A stretch of 53,249 nucleotides of DNA, taken from Bacillus mycoides. GTDB lineage: Bacteria > Bacillota > Bacilli > Bacillales > Bacillaceae_G. The stretch is from contig NZ_LXLV01000024.1 of assembly GCF_001757995.1 (NCBI RefSeq), forward strand, positions 1-53,249. The letters are read 5' to 3'. A model generated the notes under the pieces. That model did not search any database. It was given only the letters and a program-made list of their open reading frames with translations, and was not told the DNA's origin. The translations under genes and the position numbers were made by a program. Positions 18,047 through 27,630 of the stretch are shown piece after piece; position 1 is the stretch's first letter; the number at the start of each line of letters is the position of its first letter.

Positions 18047-18997
18047 ATGATTCCAGTAACAATATTAACGGGTTTTCTTGGATCAGGGAAAACAACATTA
18101 TTAAATCGAATTTTATCAGAGGATCACGGGCAGAAATTAGCAGTGATTGTAAATGAAATAGGGCAAATTGGTATCGATAATCAATTAATTATGAACGTTG
18201 AAGAAGAAATTATGGAAATGACAAACGGTTGTTTATGCTGTACTGTGCGTGAAGATTTACTCGTTGCTTTAAAACAATTACTAGACGTAAAGGCAGAAGG
18301 GAAAATGGACTTTGATGGTTTAGTAATTGAAACAACGGGTCTTGCAAATCCAGGGCCGATTATTCAAACATTCTTTTTAGATCCAGTAATTCAATCTGCA
18401 TACCAAATTAACGGTGTTGTAACGGTGGTAGATAGTTACCATATACATAAACATTTTGAAAAAGGACTAGAAGCAAAAGAACAAATTGCCTTTGCTGATG
18501 TTGTGTTAGTTAATAAATTAGATTTAATTGAAGAAAGTGAGAAAGAAAATCTCTTGCATGAACTTCAAGGAATTAACCCGACTGTAAAGTTAATCGAGGC
18601 GACTAACTGTGAAGTAGATATACCATCGTTACTACAAATTCAAACGTTTAAAACGAAAGATACGTTACAAATTTACCCTCATAAAGAGCATAATCATTTA
18701 GAAGGTGTAAAATCGTTTGTACTACGTGAAGAACGTCCGTTAGATTTGCAAAAACTGAATGAGTGGATGTCAGCTGTCGTTCAAGAGCTAGGGGAGTATT
18801 TATATCGCTACAAAGGAATTTTATCTATTGATGGAGTAGACAAACGTATCGTTTTCCAAGGTGTACATACATTATTTGCTGCTTCGTACGATAGAGAGTG
18901 GCAAGAGGGCGAAGAGCGAGTAAGCGAAGTAGTTTTCATCGGAAAAGATATTAATAAAGAATGGTTCCAAGAACATTTTGGGGAGTGTGTGAAATAA
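18047..18997 (+). CDS. CobW/ZNG1-type metallochaperone GTPase
   Basis: A 316-residue G3E GTPase. The P-loop is GFLGSGKTT (from 9), the metal-binding CxCC motif is C62-L-C64-C65, the G3-like motif is ETTG (95-98), and G4 is NKLD (156-159). A CobW C-terminal domain follows (about 225-315). Family members deliver zinc (ZagA/ZNG1), cobalt or nickel to client enzymes. No Zur-like box is seen upstream, so zinc is not proven. Start is ATG behind AAGGAGAGG with an extended -10 TGCTATAAT near 18005-18013. Divergent from the aldo/keto reductase. Confidence 0.87.
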   Translation: MIPVTILTGFLGSGKTTLLNRILSEDHGQKLAVIVNEIGQIGIDNQLIMNVEEEIMEMTNGCLCCTVREDLLVALKQLLDVKAEGKMDFDGLVIETTGLANPGPIIQTFFLDPVIQSAYQINGVVTVVDSYHIHKHFEKGLEAKEQIAFADVVLVNKLDLIEESEKENLLHELQGINPTVKLIEATNCEVDIPSLLQIQTFKTKDTLQIYPHKEHNHLEGVKSFVLREERPLDLQKLNEWMSAVVQELGEYLYRYKGILSIDGVDKRIVFQGVHTLFAASYDREWQEGEERVSEVVFIGKDINKEWFQEHFGECVK

Positions 18998-19022
18998 GTC
19001 TGCGTATATTGCAGGCTTTTTT
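18998..19022 (+). terminator. Terminator of the CobW-type gene
   Basis: A short GTCTGC/GCAGGC stem with a wobble pair just after the stop codon, followed by eight or more Ts. Confidence 0.65.
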
Positions 19023-19059
19023 TGTTTACTAAAATTGGAATTTGTATTAAAATAATATG

Positions 19060-19083
19060 AAAATACTAAATGTTTAGTATTTT
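19060..19083. promoter_or_regulatory. Palindromic operator at the padR promoter
   Basis: Eleven-base arms (19060-19070 and 19073-19083) with a two-base spacer. The core ATACT...AGTAT resembles known PadR-type sites. TTTACT (19025-19030) and TAAAAT (19048-19053) are 17 bases apart, which puts the transcription start at the left edge of the palindrome, a typical autorepression geometry. Confidence 0.7.
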
Positions 19084-19104
19084 GTTGGGGTAGGGGGAGA
19101 AAAG

Positions 19105-19629
19105 GTGCGTTTAATGATTCTTGGATTGCTTACTAAAAGGGAGTCGCTATCTGGTTATGAAATACAGCAGGCGCTAAATATGGTGCAAAGTAATAAATGG
19201 GCGGAAGTTTTCCCAGCTTCTATTTATCACGCATTAAAAAAAATGGAAAATGAAAATTTCATTCAAGTTAAAGCAATTGAAATGACCGGTAAACGGTCGA
19301 AAACGATATATTGTATTACAGAAAAGGGAAGTCAAGAATTTAAAAGGTTACTAAAGGAGTCGTTTCAAAAAACTTCAGTTGTGTTTCCGAAACATCTATA
19401 TACAGCGTTAACTTTCCTTTCAGAAGAAGGGAATATGAGTGAAGAGATTATAGAGGCTTTAGAAGAACAGAAAAGTGAAATACAATCCACTTATAAAGAA
19501 ATGAGAGAAGGAGAAAAATTAAAAGAAAATGTGCCAGAGTATGTGAAACTAATTTTCGAAAATATGTATGAACAATGTGAGATGCAACTTCGATTAATCC
19601 ATAGATTAGAAAAGCTATTAAAAAACTAA
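19105..19629 (+). CDS. PadR-family transcriptional regulator
   Basis: A 174-residue PadR winged-helix protein with the family N-terminus MRLMILGLL (GTG start), the wHTH segment SIYHALKKMENENFI and a C-terminal helical dimerisation region (about 100-174). PadR proteins repress detoxification or efflux genes and lose DNA binding on contact with aromatic or amphipathic ligands. An 11-bp-arm palindrome lies on its own promoter. It is 18 bases upstream of a VOC-domain gene in the same operon, which is the likely controlled function. GGGGGAGA is the ribosome-binding site. Confidence 0.88.
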   Translation: MRLMILGLLTKRESLSGYEIQQALNMVQSNKWAEVFPASIYHALKKMENENFIQVKAIEMTGKRSKTIYCITEKGSQEFKRLLKESFQKTSVVFPKHLYTALTFLSEEGNMSEEIIEALEEQKSEIQSTYKEMREGEKLKENVPEYVKLIFENMYEQCEMQLRLIHRLEKLLKN

Positions 19630-19647
19630 AAATATGGTGGGATGAAT

Positions 19648-20394
19648 ATGAAAATCGATCATCTTGTTGTAAATGTGAATAAAGAAATACAAGAAAATAA
19701 GGAAGTTATTAAAAATGTACATTCTATCGGGCTACCATATGTTCCGAAATGGGGAAAGGGAACGAAAGGATTTAAAGTATCTAACATATGGATTGGAAAA
19801 GAATATTTAGAATTAGTAAGGGTAAAAATGAAAGATGGGGGTGGCTGGGTACAAGACTGGGCTCGGAAATATAATGAGGGGCATAGAGGATTAATTGGAC
19901 TGGCAATTGATGTTGAAAATATAGATAAAGTGTATGAAAAAGTGATAGAAGGTGGAATTGAAATTACAAAACCAGAACCATTACAATTCAAGTGGTTTTT
20001 CAATTTATTTAAGAAAACTATGCCATGGAAAAATGCATACATACAGCCAATGAAGGGGATGCCGTTTCAATTCTTTCTACAACAAATGAAAGATCAAAAG
20101 AGCAGAGAATATATGGAGAAATATATGTACCCAAATAGTGTGGAAGAGGGTGTCACGGGAATTGTTGCGGTGAAATTGTATGGAGAAGTAACAAATGAAG
20201 ATCGGAAGATTATTGGGTGTCTATTTTCAGATGTTACAAATGAGGAAAAAGACATAATTATCCGTTTGAAAAATCAAGTGATTCATCTAATTCAATCGAA
20301 TGAGCATTTCATTGAGATACTACTAGATTGCAACAACGAAACACATAAGGGGAAGAAACTAAAAATAGAAAACACAACATTGATAAATGTATAA
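19648..20394 (+). CDS. Glyoxalase-like VOC-domain protein
   Basis: A 248-residue protein of the vicinal-oxygen-chelate (glyoxalase-like) type. The N-terminus IDHLVVNV holds the likely first metal-ligand His, and KEYLELVRVK and HRGLIGLAIDVEN follow the usual beta-alpha-beta-beta-beta order. I use the ATG at 19648, six bases after GGTGGG; an ATG two codons earlier abuts the ribosome-binding site. Operon with padR. Substrate unknown; a detoxification role for a PadR ligand is plausible. Confidence 0.75.
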   Translation: MKIDHLVVNVNKEIQENKEVIKNVHSIGLPYVPKWGKGTKGFKVSNIWIGKEYLELVRVKMKDGGGWVQDWARKYNEGHRGLIGLAIDVENIDKVYEKVIEGGIEITKPEPLQFKWFFNLFKKTMPWKNAYIQPMKGMPFQFFLQQMKDQKSREYMEKYMYPNSVEEGVTGIVAVKLYGEVTNEDRKIIGCLFSDVTNEEKDIIIRLKNQVIHLIQSNEHFIEILLDCNNETHKGKKLKIENTTLINV

Positions 20395-20399
20395 TAAAA

Positions 20400-20417
20400 A
20401 GCCTGTTTTCACAGGCT
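20400..20417. terminator. Bidirectional terminator
   Basis: A seven-base stem (AGCCTGT/ACAGGCT) with a TTTC loop between convergent genes; the stop codon of the minus-strand acetyltransferase starts inside it (20409-20411). Confidence 0.75.
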
Positions 20418-20879
20418 GGTATTTTCATCTAAAATTAATTCCATGACTACACCTACAACTGGGCCTTCATCATCAATATCGCCATTTAAGCGAAAACCAA
20501 ATGATTCATATAGTCCCATTGCGTGTTTGTTGTCTGGATGTAAACTTAAATAAATTATTTTACATTCAAATTTTTCTTGTAAGAATTGAATGAGTAAGCG
20601 AAGGAAACGTTTTGCATATCCTTTTCCTTGATATTGTTGGTCAATCATAAAGCGATCTAGCCATACGCTTTTATATTTTTCCGAATACCATCCATACATT
20701 GCGTATCCTACAAGTGTTTCTCCATCATATAAACCTACTGACGTTCCGTTCCCTTCATATAATGATTCTGCTAAAGAAAACGCATTGCTTTCAATAAATT
20801 GCTGCTGGTCTTTTGTGACGTTTAAAGCAGCTACTGAACGCCAATTTTTTACTGTTACTTCACAAATGTGAAGAGTCAT
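20409..20879 (-). CDS. GNAT acetyltransferase (spermidine acetyltransferase-like)
   Basis: A 156-residue GNAT protein. The acetyl-CoA loop is QQYQGKGYAKRFL (about 81-93) and the C-terminal motif is HAMGLYESFGFR. Its N-terminus (DQQQFIESNAFSLAES) resembles PaiA/BltD-type polyamine acetyltransferases, which acetylate spermidine or spermine in the cytoplasm. The substrate is inferred only. Start is ATG behind AAGGTGAG. Single gene. Confidence 0.78.
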   Translation of the reverse strand: MTLHICEVTVKNWRSVAALNVTKDQQQFIESNAFSLAESLYEGNGTSVGLYDGETLVGYAMYGWYSEKYKSVWLDRFMIDQQYQGKGYAKRFLRLLIQFLQEKFECKIIYLSLHPDNKHAMGLYESFGFRLNGDIDDEGPVVGVVMELILDENTSL

Positions 20880-20969
20880 AATTCCAACTCACCTTCTAAA
20901 TTAATATAGCTTAAAAGCTAATATGGATAATTTTACTTGTTATTTTAGTCAAGTCAAGCGGAAACAAAC

Positions 20970-21002
20970 AAAAGAAGCTGAATGGTTTATTCAGCTTCTT
21001 TT
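20970..21002 (-). terminator. Terminator of znuA
   Basis: A 14-base stem (20970-20983 and 20989-21002), with a T run when read on the minus strand, ten bases past the stop. Confidence 0.85.
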
Positions 21003-21012
21003 AAAAAGTAGA

Positions 21013-21963
21013 TTAGTTAGTAGCTTCTTTCAATGTATTCACGTTTTCTTCCATTAAAGTGAAGTAATCTTTATTGTTTTTTGCATCATCTTCAGAAATA
21101 GTAGCAAGGTGATTTAAGCGTAAAATTTTTGTACCAGTTTCTTTTTGAATAACGGATGCTACTTTTGGAGTAGAGAATGTTTCAAATAAAATATATTTTA
21201 AACCGTGTTCTTTTACTGTTTTTGTAATGTCAGCAAGCTGTTTTTGAGATGGTTCATCAGATGCTGAAATTCCAGCGATTGGAATTTGTTTTAGACCGTA
21301 GCGTTGTTCCCAGTAGCCATAAGCTGCATGTGAAACTAATATTTCTTTCGTTTTTGCATTTGCAACAACTGCTTTAAATTGATCATCTAAATCAGTAAAT
21401 TTTGTTTGTAGTGCTGCAAAGTTTTTTTCGAACTCTTTTTTATGTTCAGGCTGTAATTCTACAAGTGCATTTTTAATTTTTTCTGCTTGTTTCATCGCAA
21501 GAGTAGGATCTATCCAAACGTGTGGGTCTTTATCGTGATGATGTTCATCTTCTTTATGACCGTCTCCATGATCGTGCTGCTCTTCTTCAGATGAAGCACG
21601 AAGTTCGATATCTTTAGATGCATTTACAATTTTTACGTTTTCTTTTTTTAATGATTTTTCCATTTTTTCGGCAAATGGTTCTAATTCTGCGCCGTTATAA
21701 ACAAATAAATCGGCTTTCGCAACTTGTACAGTCTGCTTTTGACTCGGTTCAAATGTATGAGAATCCGCACCAGGTGGGTAAATTGTTTCTACATTTACAT
21801 AATCACCACCGATTTTTTTTGCAAAGTCAGCGAGTGGGAAAATGGTTGTATAAACAGAAAGTTTCCCATCTTTTTTCGCTGCACCATCTTTGTTGTTAGA
21901 ACATCCAGCAAAGATGAGTGTGAAAATAAGTATAAATGAAAATAGAGCTAATTTTTTAGGCAT
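21013..21963 (-). CDS. znuA: Zinc ABC transporter substrate-binding lipoprotein
   Basis: A 316-residue cluster 9 substrate-binding protein of ZnuA/AdcA type. Residues 1-21 form a lipoprotein signal with lipobox IFAGC (Cys21). After the PGADSHTFEPS metal-ligand segment comes a His/Asp-rich loop (QHDHGDGHKEDEHHHD, about 128-143), a zinc-scavenging feature that argues against manganese. Further ligand regions are HAAYGYW and the C-terminal EDDAKNN. Start is ATG behind GAGGAG. Cognate permease and ATPase genes are not in the window. Two Zur-like boxes flank its promoter, so zinc repression is expected. Confidence 0.9.
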   Translation of the reverse strand: MPKKLALFSFILIFTLIFAGCSNNKDGAAKKDGKLSVYTTIFPLADFAKKIGGDYVNVETIYPPGADSHTFEPSQKQTVQVAKADLFVYNGAELEPFAEKMEKSLKKENVKIVNASKDIELRASSEEEQHDHGDGHKEDEHHHDKDPHVWIDPTLAMKQAEKIKNALVELQPEHKKEFEKNFAALQTKFTDLDDQFKAVVANAKTKEILVSHAAYGYWEQRYGLKQIPIAGISASDEPSQKQLADITKTVKEHGLKYILFETFSTPKVASVIQKETGTKILRLNHLATISEDDAKNNKDYFTLMEENVNTLKEATN

Positions 21964-22033
21964 ATAATTCTCCTCTTTTCTTTTTTACAATTATATTTTC
22001 TCCAAATATAAGAAGAAAATATCGTTTTAATAC

Positions 22034-22054
22034 AAAACGGAATAATTACGTTTT
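22034..22054. promoter_or_regulatory. Zur-like box downstream of the znuA promoter
   Basis: Seventeen of twenty defined positions match the extended Zur consensus built on TCGTAAT-N-ATTACGA. It lies between the -10 box and the gene, around +8 to +28. Confidence 0.55.
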
Positions 22055-22067
22055 AGTTTGCGAACCT

Positions 22068-22096
22068 AGTATAATACATCTTTATGAAAGTTGCAA
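22068..22096 (-). promoter_or_regulatory. znuA promoter
   Basis: Reading the minus strand, TTGCAA (22096-22091) and TATACT (22073-22068) are 17 bases apart. Transcription should start near 22062. Confidence 0.7.
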
Positions 22097-22097
22097 T

Positions 22098-22118
22098 AAA
22101 TAATAATCATTACGATTT
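22098..22118. promoter_or_regulatory. Zur-like box upstream of the znuA promoter
   Basis: Eighteen of twenty defined positions match the extended Zur consensus, with a complete right half (ATTACGATTT). It ends two bases from the -35 box of znuA. Confidence 0.65.
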
Positions 22119-22160
22119 GATTTTGTAATAAATCTGTCAAAAAGAAAGGTATTAATTTTT

Positions 22161-22385
22161 ATGATTGGTGCATATGTGACAATGTTACTTTCATATATTG
22201 GGAGGGAGCAGAAAAAAGGGGATGAGCGCTTGGGTTACTTCATGGAAGCTATCTTATTAATACTTGCGGTTGTTTTGCCATTATCTTTTGTTTTAATTTT
22301 TTTAAGAAAACTAATAAGTAATTTAGGGGATGCTACAACAATTACAAAATTGCCAGCGGAAGAAAAAGAAAAGAAAAAAGAGTAA
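22161..22385 (+). CDS. Small membrane protein
   Basis: A 74-residue protein with one clear membrane helix (about residues 29-50) and a charged tail (AEEKEKKKE). I am unsure of the start. The ATG at 22161 has only a weak AAAGG 12 bases upstream. A TTG at 22230, eight bases after AAAGGGG, would give a 51-residue protein with the same helix. It is divergent from znuA and may share the upper Zur-like box, but I cannot show that. No family is recognised. Confidence 0.45.
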   Translation: MIGAYVTMLLSYIGREQKKGDERLGYFMEAILLILAVVLPLSFVLIFLRKLISNLGDATTITKLPAEEKEKKKE

Positions 22386-22420
22386 GTAAAGCACTATGCA
22401 TACGCATAGTGCTTTACTTA
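22383..22420. repeat. 17-bp perfect hairpin without a T run
   Basis: Arms 22383-22399 and 22404-22420 with a four-base loop. It begins at the stop codon. It lacks a clean T run on the plus strand, so it may be an RNA 3' end or stability element rather than a classical terminator. Confidence 0.7.
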
Positions 22421-22501
22421 TGGTAAAATGGGAGAACGGAAACTCCTGTTAGCGACGATTAGCTATAGGAGAGAATAGTAAATAAAGAGGTATACACATA
22501 T

Positions 22502-23161
22502 ATGAATAAGCGAACAGCGTTAGTACTTGGCGCAAGTGGGTTAGTTGGACAAGAAATAACGCGACTATTACTTGACTCAGATTACTACGATTCGGTTACT
22601 ATTTTTGTAAGGGAACCATTGCAATTACAGCATGAGAAATTGCAACAGAAACAGGTGGATTTTTCAGTATTAGAGGAATATAAAGAATTTTTTGCAGTAG
22701 ATGATGTGTTTAGTTGCTTAGGAACAACGATAAAAAAAGCGAAGTCGAAGGCGAATTTTAAAAAAGTAGATTATGAATATACATTGCGAGCTGCCTGCTT
22801 AGCTGAAAAACAAGGCGTGCAAAATTTTCTTGTTATTTCATCAATGGGAGCAAAACCTAAATCATTTTTCTTTTACTCGCAAGTGAAGGGGAAAATGGAA
22901 GAGGAGCTGAAAAAGCTAGTTATTGGTGGCATACATATTTTCAGGCCGTCATTATTAGTTGGAAATCGACAAGAATATCGTTTTGGGGAAAGAATGGCTG
23001 AGAAATTATCTCGTATTCTTCCGTTTGTATTTAAAGGGGCTTTTAAAAAGTATAAACCAATTTCAGCTAAAGATGTGGCGAAAGGAATGTATATAACAGC
23101 GCTGCGTGAAGAATCTGGTATTCATATTTATAATTCAAACGATATTATAGAGATAAAATAA
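22502..23161 (+). CDS. NAD(P)-binding atypical SDR protein
   Basis: A 219-residue Rossmann protein with GASGLVGQ (10-17) as the dinucleotide-binding loop and YSQVKGKMEEEL near 138-149 carrying the Tyr and Lys of the SDR active site. The C-terminal half (FRPSLLVGNRQEYRFGE) matches TIP30/HTATIP2-like atypical SDRs. The role is unknown; such proteins often act as NAD(P)-linked reductases or sensors. Start is ATG behind AAGAGG. Single gene, convergent with namA through a shared terminator. Confidence 0.75.
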   Translation: MNKRTALVLGASGLVGQEITRLLLDSDYYDSVTIFVREPLQLQHEKLQQKQVDFSVLEEYKEFFAVDDVFSCLGTTIKKAKSKANFKKVDYEYTLRAACLAEKQGVQNFLVISSMGAKPKSFFFYSQVKGKMEEELKKLVIGGIHIFRPSLLVGNRQEYRFGERMAEKLSRILPFVFKGAFKKYKPISAKDVAKGMYITALREESGIHIYNSNDIIEIK

Positions 23162-23162
23162 G

Positions 23163-24264
<1,102 letters not shown>

Positions 24265-24361
24265 TCATTCTCTTTTTTGTTTCTCTAATAAAACGCTTAT
24301 ACGAAAAATTTCGTCTATTCGTGTTACAATAAATAATATGTAATGAATTGGAGGATGACAT

Positions 24362-24814
24362 ATGTACCAGGCTTATTATGATAGTGAATTAGGTTTGTTA
24401 GAAATTACAGCGAACGAAGAAGGAATTACGTCTGTTATATTTGTTGATGAAAGACAAGAAGAAAATACAAATGGAATGATAGATCAATGTATAAATGAGC
24501 TGGATGAATATTTTAAAGGGAAAAGAAAAGAGTTTACTGTACCACTGTCTGCTGAAGGAACAACATTTCAAAAGAATGTATGGGATGCACTTTACACTGT
24601 ACCATATGGCGTAAGTGCTTCATATTTAGATATTGCAGAGAAGGTTGGGAATACGAAAGCTGTACGGGCGATAGGAGGGGCAAATAGCCGGAATCCAATT
24701 TCAATTATCGTTCCATGTCATCGTGTAATAGGAAAGAGTGGAAAACTTGTTGGGTATGCGGGTGGTTTATGGAGGAAAGAGTGGTTATTGAAGCATGAAG
24801 GCATTTTAAAATGA
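24362..24814 (+). CDS. ogt: Methylated-DNA-protein cysteine methyltransferase
   Basis: A 150-residue suicide alkyltransferase that removes O6-alkyl groups from guanine. The acceptor Cys119 is in IIVPCHRVIG; the upstream VRAIGGANSRNP is the DNA-binding HTH with the Arg finger. Start is ATG behind TTGGAGGATG. The next gene's ribosome-binding site lies just past its stop codon, so the two may be co-transcribed. No ada regulator is present in the window. Confidence 0.93.
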   Translation: MYQAYYDSELGLLEITANEEGITSVIFVDERQEENTNGMIDQCINELDEYFKGKRKEFTVPLSAEGTTFQKNVWDALYTVPYGVSASYLDIAEKVGNTKAVRAIGGANSRNPISIIVPCHRVIGKSGKLVGYAGGLWRKEWLLKHEGILK

Positions 24815-24839
24815 AGTATGGATGGAAAGAGGGATTGTT

Positions 24840-25820
24840 TTGAAATGTATAAATTGTGGGCGACCTTGTATTAATGATCAGCTGAATTGTGCAAATTGTC
24901 AACGAAACTTGCATAATGAACAAGGTGAAGAAAGCTCGCTAATAGACAAAGAATTAGAAGTATATGTAGGGAGAAAATATCCATATTACAAAAGAAAATG
25001 GGAGCTTGAGAATAAGCGAATTGCTAGGTGGAGCTGGAATGGTTTGGCTGCTATTTTCAATGTAGGTTGGCTTGGATATCGTAAGTATTACTTACCTGCT
25101 GCTTTATTTATACTGGTATTAGTAGCATGTGATGCATTTTCTTATTATATGGGGTTCAACGTAGCATTGCCAATTATTAATATGGTGCCTCTCACGTTTT
25201 TATTACTCATTTTCATTCTATTTGGGATGGGGATTTTTGCAAATGGATTATATTATCAATTTGCAGAAAGGCGCATATATCGTATAAAAGCACGGGGAAT
25301 TAAAGATGAATCGGTTGAGAATTATCTCATCCGTGATAGTGGTGGAACGAGTAAAATGGGAGCAACAATCGTTACTATTTTAGCAGTTGCTAGTATTTTT
25401 TTCAGTCATTTCTTTTTTCCGACTGATCGAGATATTATACAAAAAGTACGTACAAGTTCGCTTTATGAATATCCGTTCTTTTCGATTGGTGAATCGTTTG
25501 AAAGCTATTTTCAAAATTCAGGGTGGATATATTATCGTGGATCGGAAGGTATGGAATTAGTAGAATTTCAAGGATACAGTCCAGGGATGCCAAGACAAAA
25601 AGTTACAATTCAATTTATTGTTGATTATAAATTGAGTGAAATTGAGCCATACTCACTTACGATTAATGGTGAAGCAAAAAATGAAGAAGAATTTTTGAAG
25701 ATGATTGAAGGGATATTTAAAGTGCAAAATCCGTTTGACTTAGAGGATGGATTACAAGTAAATGCGCTAAAAAAGAAGGGGTTGGAAAGCAATTTCTATC
25801 CCCTTCTTTTCGTTTTATAA
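24840..25820 (+). CDS. Zinc-ribbon membrane protein (DUF2628-like)
   Basis: A 326-residue protein. An N-terminal zinc ribbon has four Cys (CINCGRPC..CANC), followed by a DUF2628-like region (YYKRKWELENKR, WNGLAAIFNVGWLGYRKYY) with about three membrane helices near 85-150 and one near 180-195, then a roughly 110-residue outer or cytoplasmic tail. Start is TTG at 24840, six bases after GAAAGAGGG; the ATG at 24822 has no ribosome-binding site. The last residues (SNFYPLLFVL) are read from a terminator hairpin, which suggests a lost or displaced stop codon. Function unknown. Confidence 0.65.
   Translation: MKCINCGRPCINDQLNCANCQRNLHNEQGEESSLIDKELEVYVGRKYPYYKRKWELENKRIARWSWNGLAAIFNVGWLGYRKYYLPAALFILVLVACDAFSYYMGFNVALPIINMVPLTFLLLIFILFGMGIFANGLYYQFAERRIYRIKARGIKDESVENYLIRDSGGTSKMGATIVTILAVASIFFSHFFFPTDRDIIQKVRTSSLYEYPFFSIGESFESYFQNSGWIYYRGSEGMELVEFQGYSPGMPRQKVTIQFIVDYKLSEIEPYSLTINGEAKNEEEFLKMIEGIFKVQNPFDLEDGLQVNALKKKGLESNFYPLLFVL
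25771..25815 (+). terminator. Terminator inside the 3' end of the zinc-ribbon gene
   Basis: Eleven-base arms (AAAAGAAGGGG 25771-25781 and its complement 25800-25810), 18-base loop and T-rich tail. The coding frame runs through it. Confidence 0.75.
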
Positions 25821-25910
25821 AAATAAATATTTAAAATAATCAGAATCTTTTGTATAATAGTATATATTATACAGGCTTTCATTTATACATATAGATTGGG
25901 GGAAGGAAGA

Positions 25911-27569
25911 ATGAAGAGAAAGATAACAACGATTGCTGCATTTGCATTATCGACTAGTGTGTTAGTTGCAGGTTGCGGAAATGGGGAGAAGGCATCTACA
26001 ACGAAGAAAGAAGCGGGTAAGGGAGTAGCGGATAAGCAAGTATTAAATTTACTAGAAACAGCAGAAATTCCTTCAATGGATACATCAAAATCAACGGATT
26101 CTGTTTCTTTCCGTGCCTTTGTAAATGCAATGGAAGGATTATATCGTTTAGATAAGGATAATAAGCCAACGCCAGGTATGGCAAAAGATGTGAAGATTAG
26201 TGAAAATAAAACAACATATACATTTGAATTACGAGATGCAAAGTGGTCTAATGGTGAGCCAGTTCGAGCACAAGACTTTGTATATGCTTGGCAACGTGCA
26301 TTAGATAAAGCAACAGCTGCTGAGTATGCATTTATTTTATTTGATGTGAAAAATGCACAGAAAGTAAATAAGGGAGAATTACCTTTAGATCAATTAGGAG
26401 TTAAAGCAAAAGATGATAAAACGTTAGTGGTAGAATTAGAACAACCAGCGCCGTATTTCCTAGAGCTTACTTCGTTCCCAACATTTTTCCCTTTAAATGA
26501 AAAATATGTGAAAGAACAAGGAGATAAATACGCATTAGAAGCAGATAAACTATTGTACAATGGACCATTTACAATGAGTGCATGGAAACATGAACAAAGT
26601 TATCAGTTAAAGAAAAACCCTAATTATTGGGATAAAGATACTGTTAAGCTAGAAGAAATTAATGTAAGTGTTGTGAAAGAAACGAGCACAGGAGTTAATT
26701 TATATGACAGTGGTCAAGCGGATCGGGTTATTTTAAGCTCTGAATTTGTTGATAAATATAAAAAGAGTAAGCCAAATGAATTTAAAACGAAGCTAGATCC
26801 ACGTATGTATTTCTTACGATTTAATCAACAAAATGCAACATTTAAAAATCAAAAAGTTCGTGAAGCAATTGATTTAGCATATGATAAAAAGGGAATTGCA
26901 AATGTTATTCTAAATGATGGCTCATTACCAGCATATTTCTTAGTACCTGAAAAGTTTACGACAGGACCAGATGGAAAAGACTTCCGTTCTGTAAATAAAA
27001 ATTTCCGTGATAGTAAAGATAATGTGACGAAAGCAAAAAAATTATGGGAAGAAGCGAAGAAAGAACTTGGTCAAGATACAATAACAGTGGAATTCTTAAA
27101 TGATGATAACGGTAGCCGTAAAAAAGTAGGCGACTTTATTAAAGAAGAGTTAGAGAAAAATTTACCGGGTATAAAGGTGAATTTAAAACAACAACCATAC
27201 AAACAAAAGCTAGAGTTAGAGAAAAAGTTACAATATGAATTCTCGTTATCTGCATGGAGCCCAGACTATCCAGATCCAATGACATACATCGATATGTTCG
27301 TTACAGAAAGCACATTTAATGAAATGGCCTATTCTAACCCGAAATATGATGATTTAGTAGCGAAATCAAAAGGAGAACTATTAAAAGATGACGCTGCACG
27401 CTGGAAAGCACTTGCAGAAGCTGAAAAAATCTTGATTGGTGAAGATGTTGCAATCTCACCTGCGTATCAGCAAAGTACAGCTTATTTAGAGCAGCCGAAT
27501 GTAAAAGGCATCGCCAACCATACGTTTGGTGGGGACTTCAGTTATAAATGGGCATATATTACAAAATAA
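25911..27569 (+). CDS. Oligopeptide-binding lipoprotein
   Basis: A 552-residue SBP family 5 protein, an OppA-type peptide receptor anchored to the membrane. Residues 1-22 form a lipoprotein signal with lipobox LVAGC (Cys22). The family signature around KPTPGMAKDVKIS and the WSNGEPVRAQDFVYAW core are clear. It would deliver short peptides to an Opp-type ABC transporter, but no permease or ATPase genes adjoin it, so it is a stand-alone receptor. Start is ATG at 25911 behind GGGGGAAGG; an upstream ATG five codons earlier precedes that site. Confidence 0.92.
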   Translation: MKRKITTIAAFALSTSVLVAGCGNGEKASTTKKEAGKGVADKQVLNLLETAEIPSMDTSKSTDSVSFRAFVNAMEGLYRLDKDNKPTPGMAKDVKISENKTTYTFELRDAKWSNGEPVRAQDFVYAWQRALDKATAAEYAFILFDVKNAQKVNKGELPLDQLGVKAKDDKTLVVELEQPAPYFLELTSFPTFFPLNEKYVKEQGDKYALEADKLLYNGPFTMSAWKHEQSYQLKKNPNYWDKDTVKLEEINVSVVKETSTGVNLYDSGQADRVILSSEFVDKYKKSKPNEFKTKLDPRMYFLRFNQQNATFKNQKVREAIDLAYDKKGIANVILNDGSLPAYFLVPEKFTTGPDGKDFRSVNKNFRDSKDNVTKAKKLWEEAKKELGQDTITVEFLNDDNGSRKKVGDFIKEELEKNLPGIKVNLKQQPYKQKLELEKKLQYEFSLSAWSPDYPDPMTYIDMFVTESTFNEMAYSNPKYDDLVAKSKGELLKDDAARWKALAEAEKILIGEDVAISPAYQQSTAYLEQPNVKGIANHTFGGDFSYKWAYITK

Positions 27570-27579
27570 TAGTATAATA

Positions 27580-27610
27580 AAAGATGAGTGAATCTTCGCT
27601 CATCTTTTTT
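27580..27610 (+). terminator. Terminator of the oligopeptide-binding gene
   Basis: An eight-base stem with one wobble pair (GATGAGTG/CGCTCATC) followed by seven or more Ts. Confidence 0.8.
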
Positions 27611-27630
27611 TGTATAAGGGGGAACTATAG

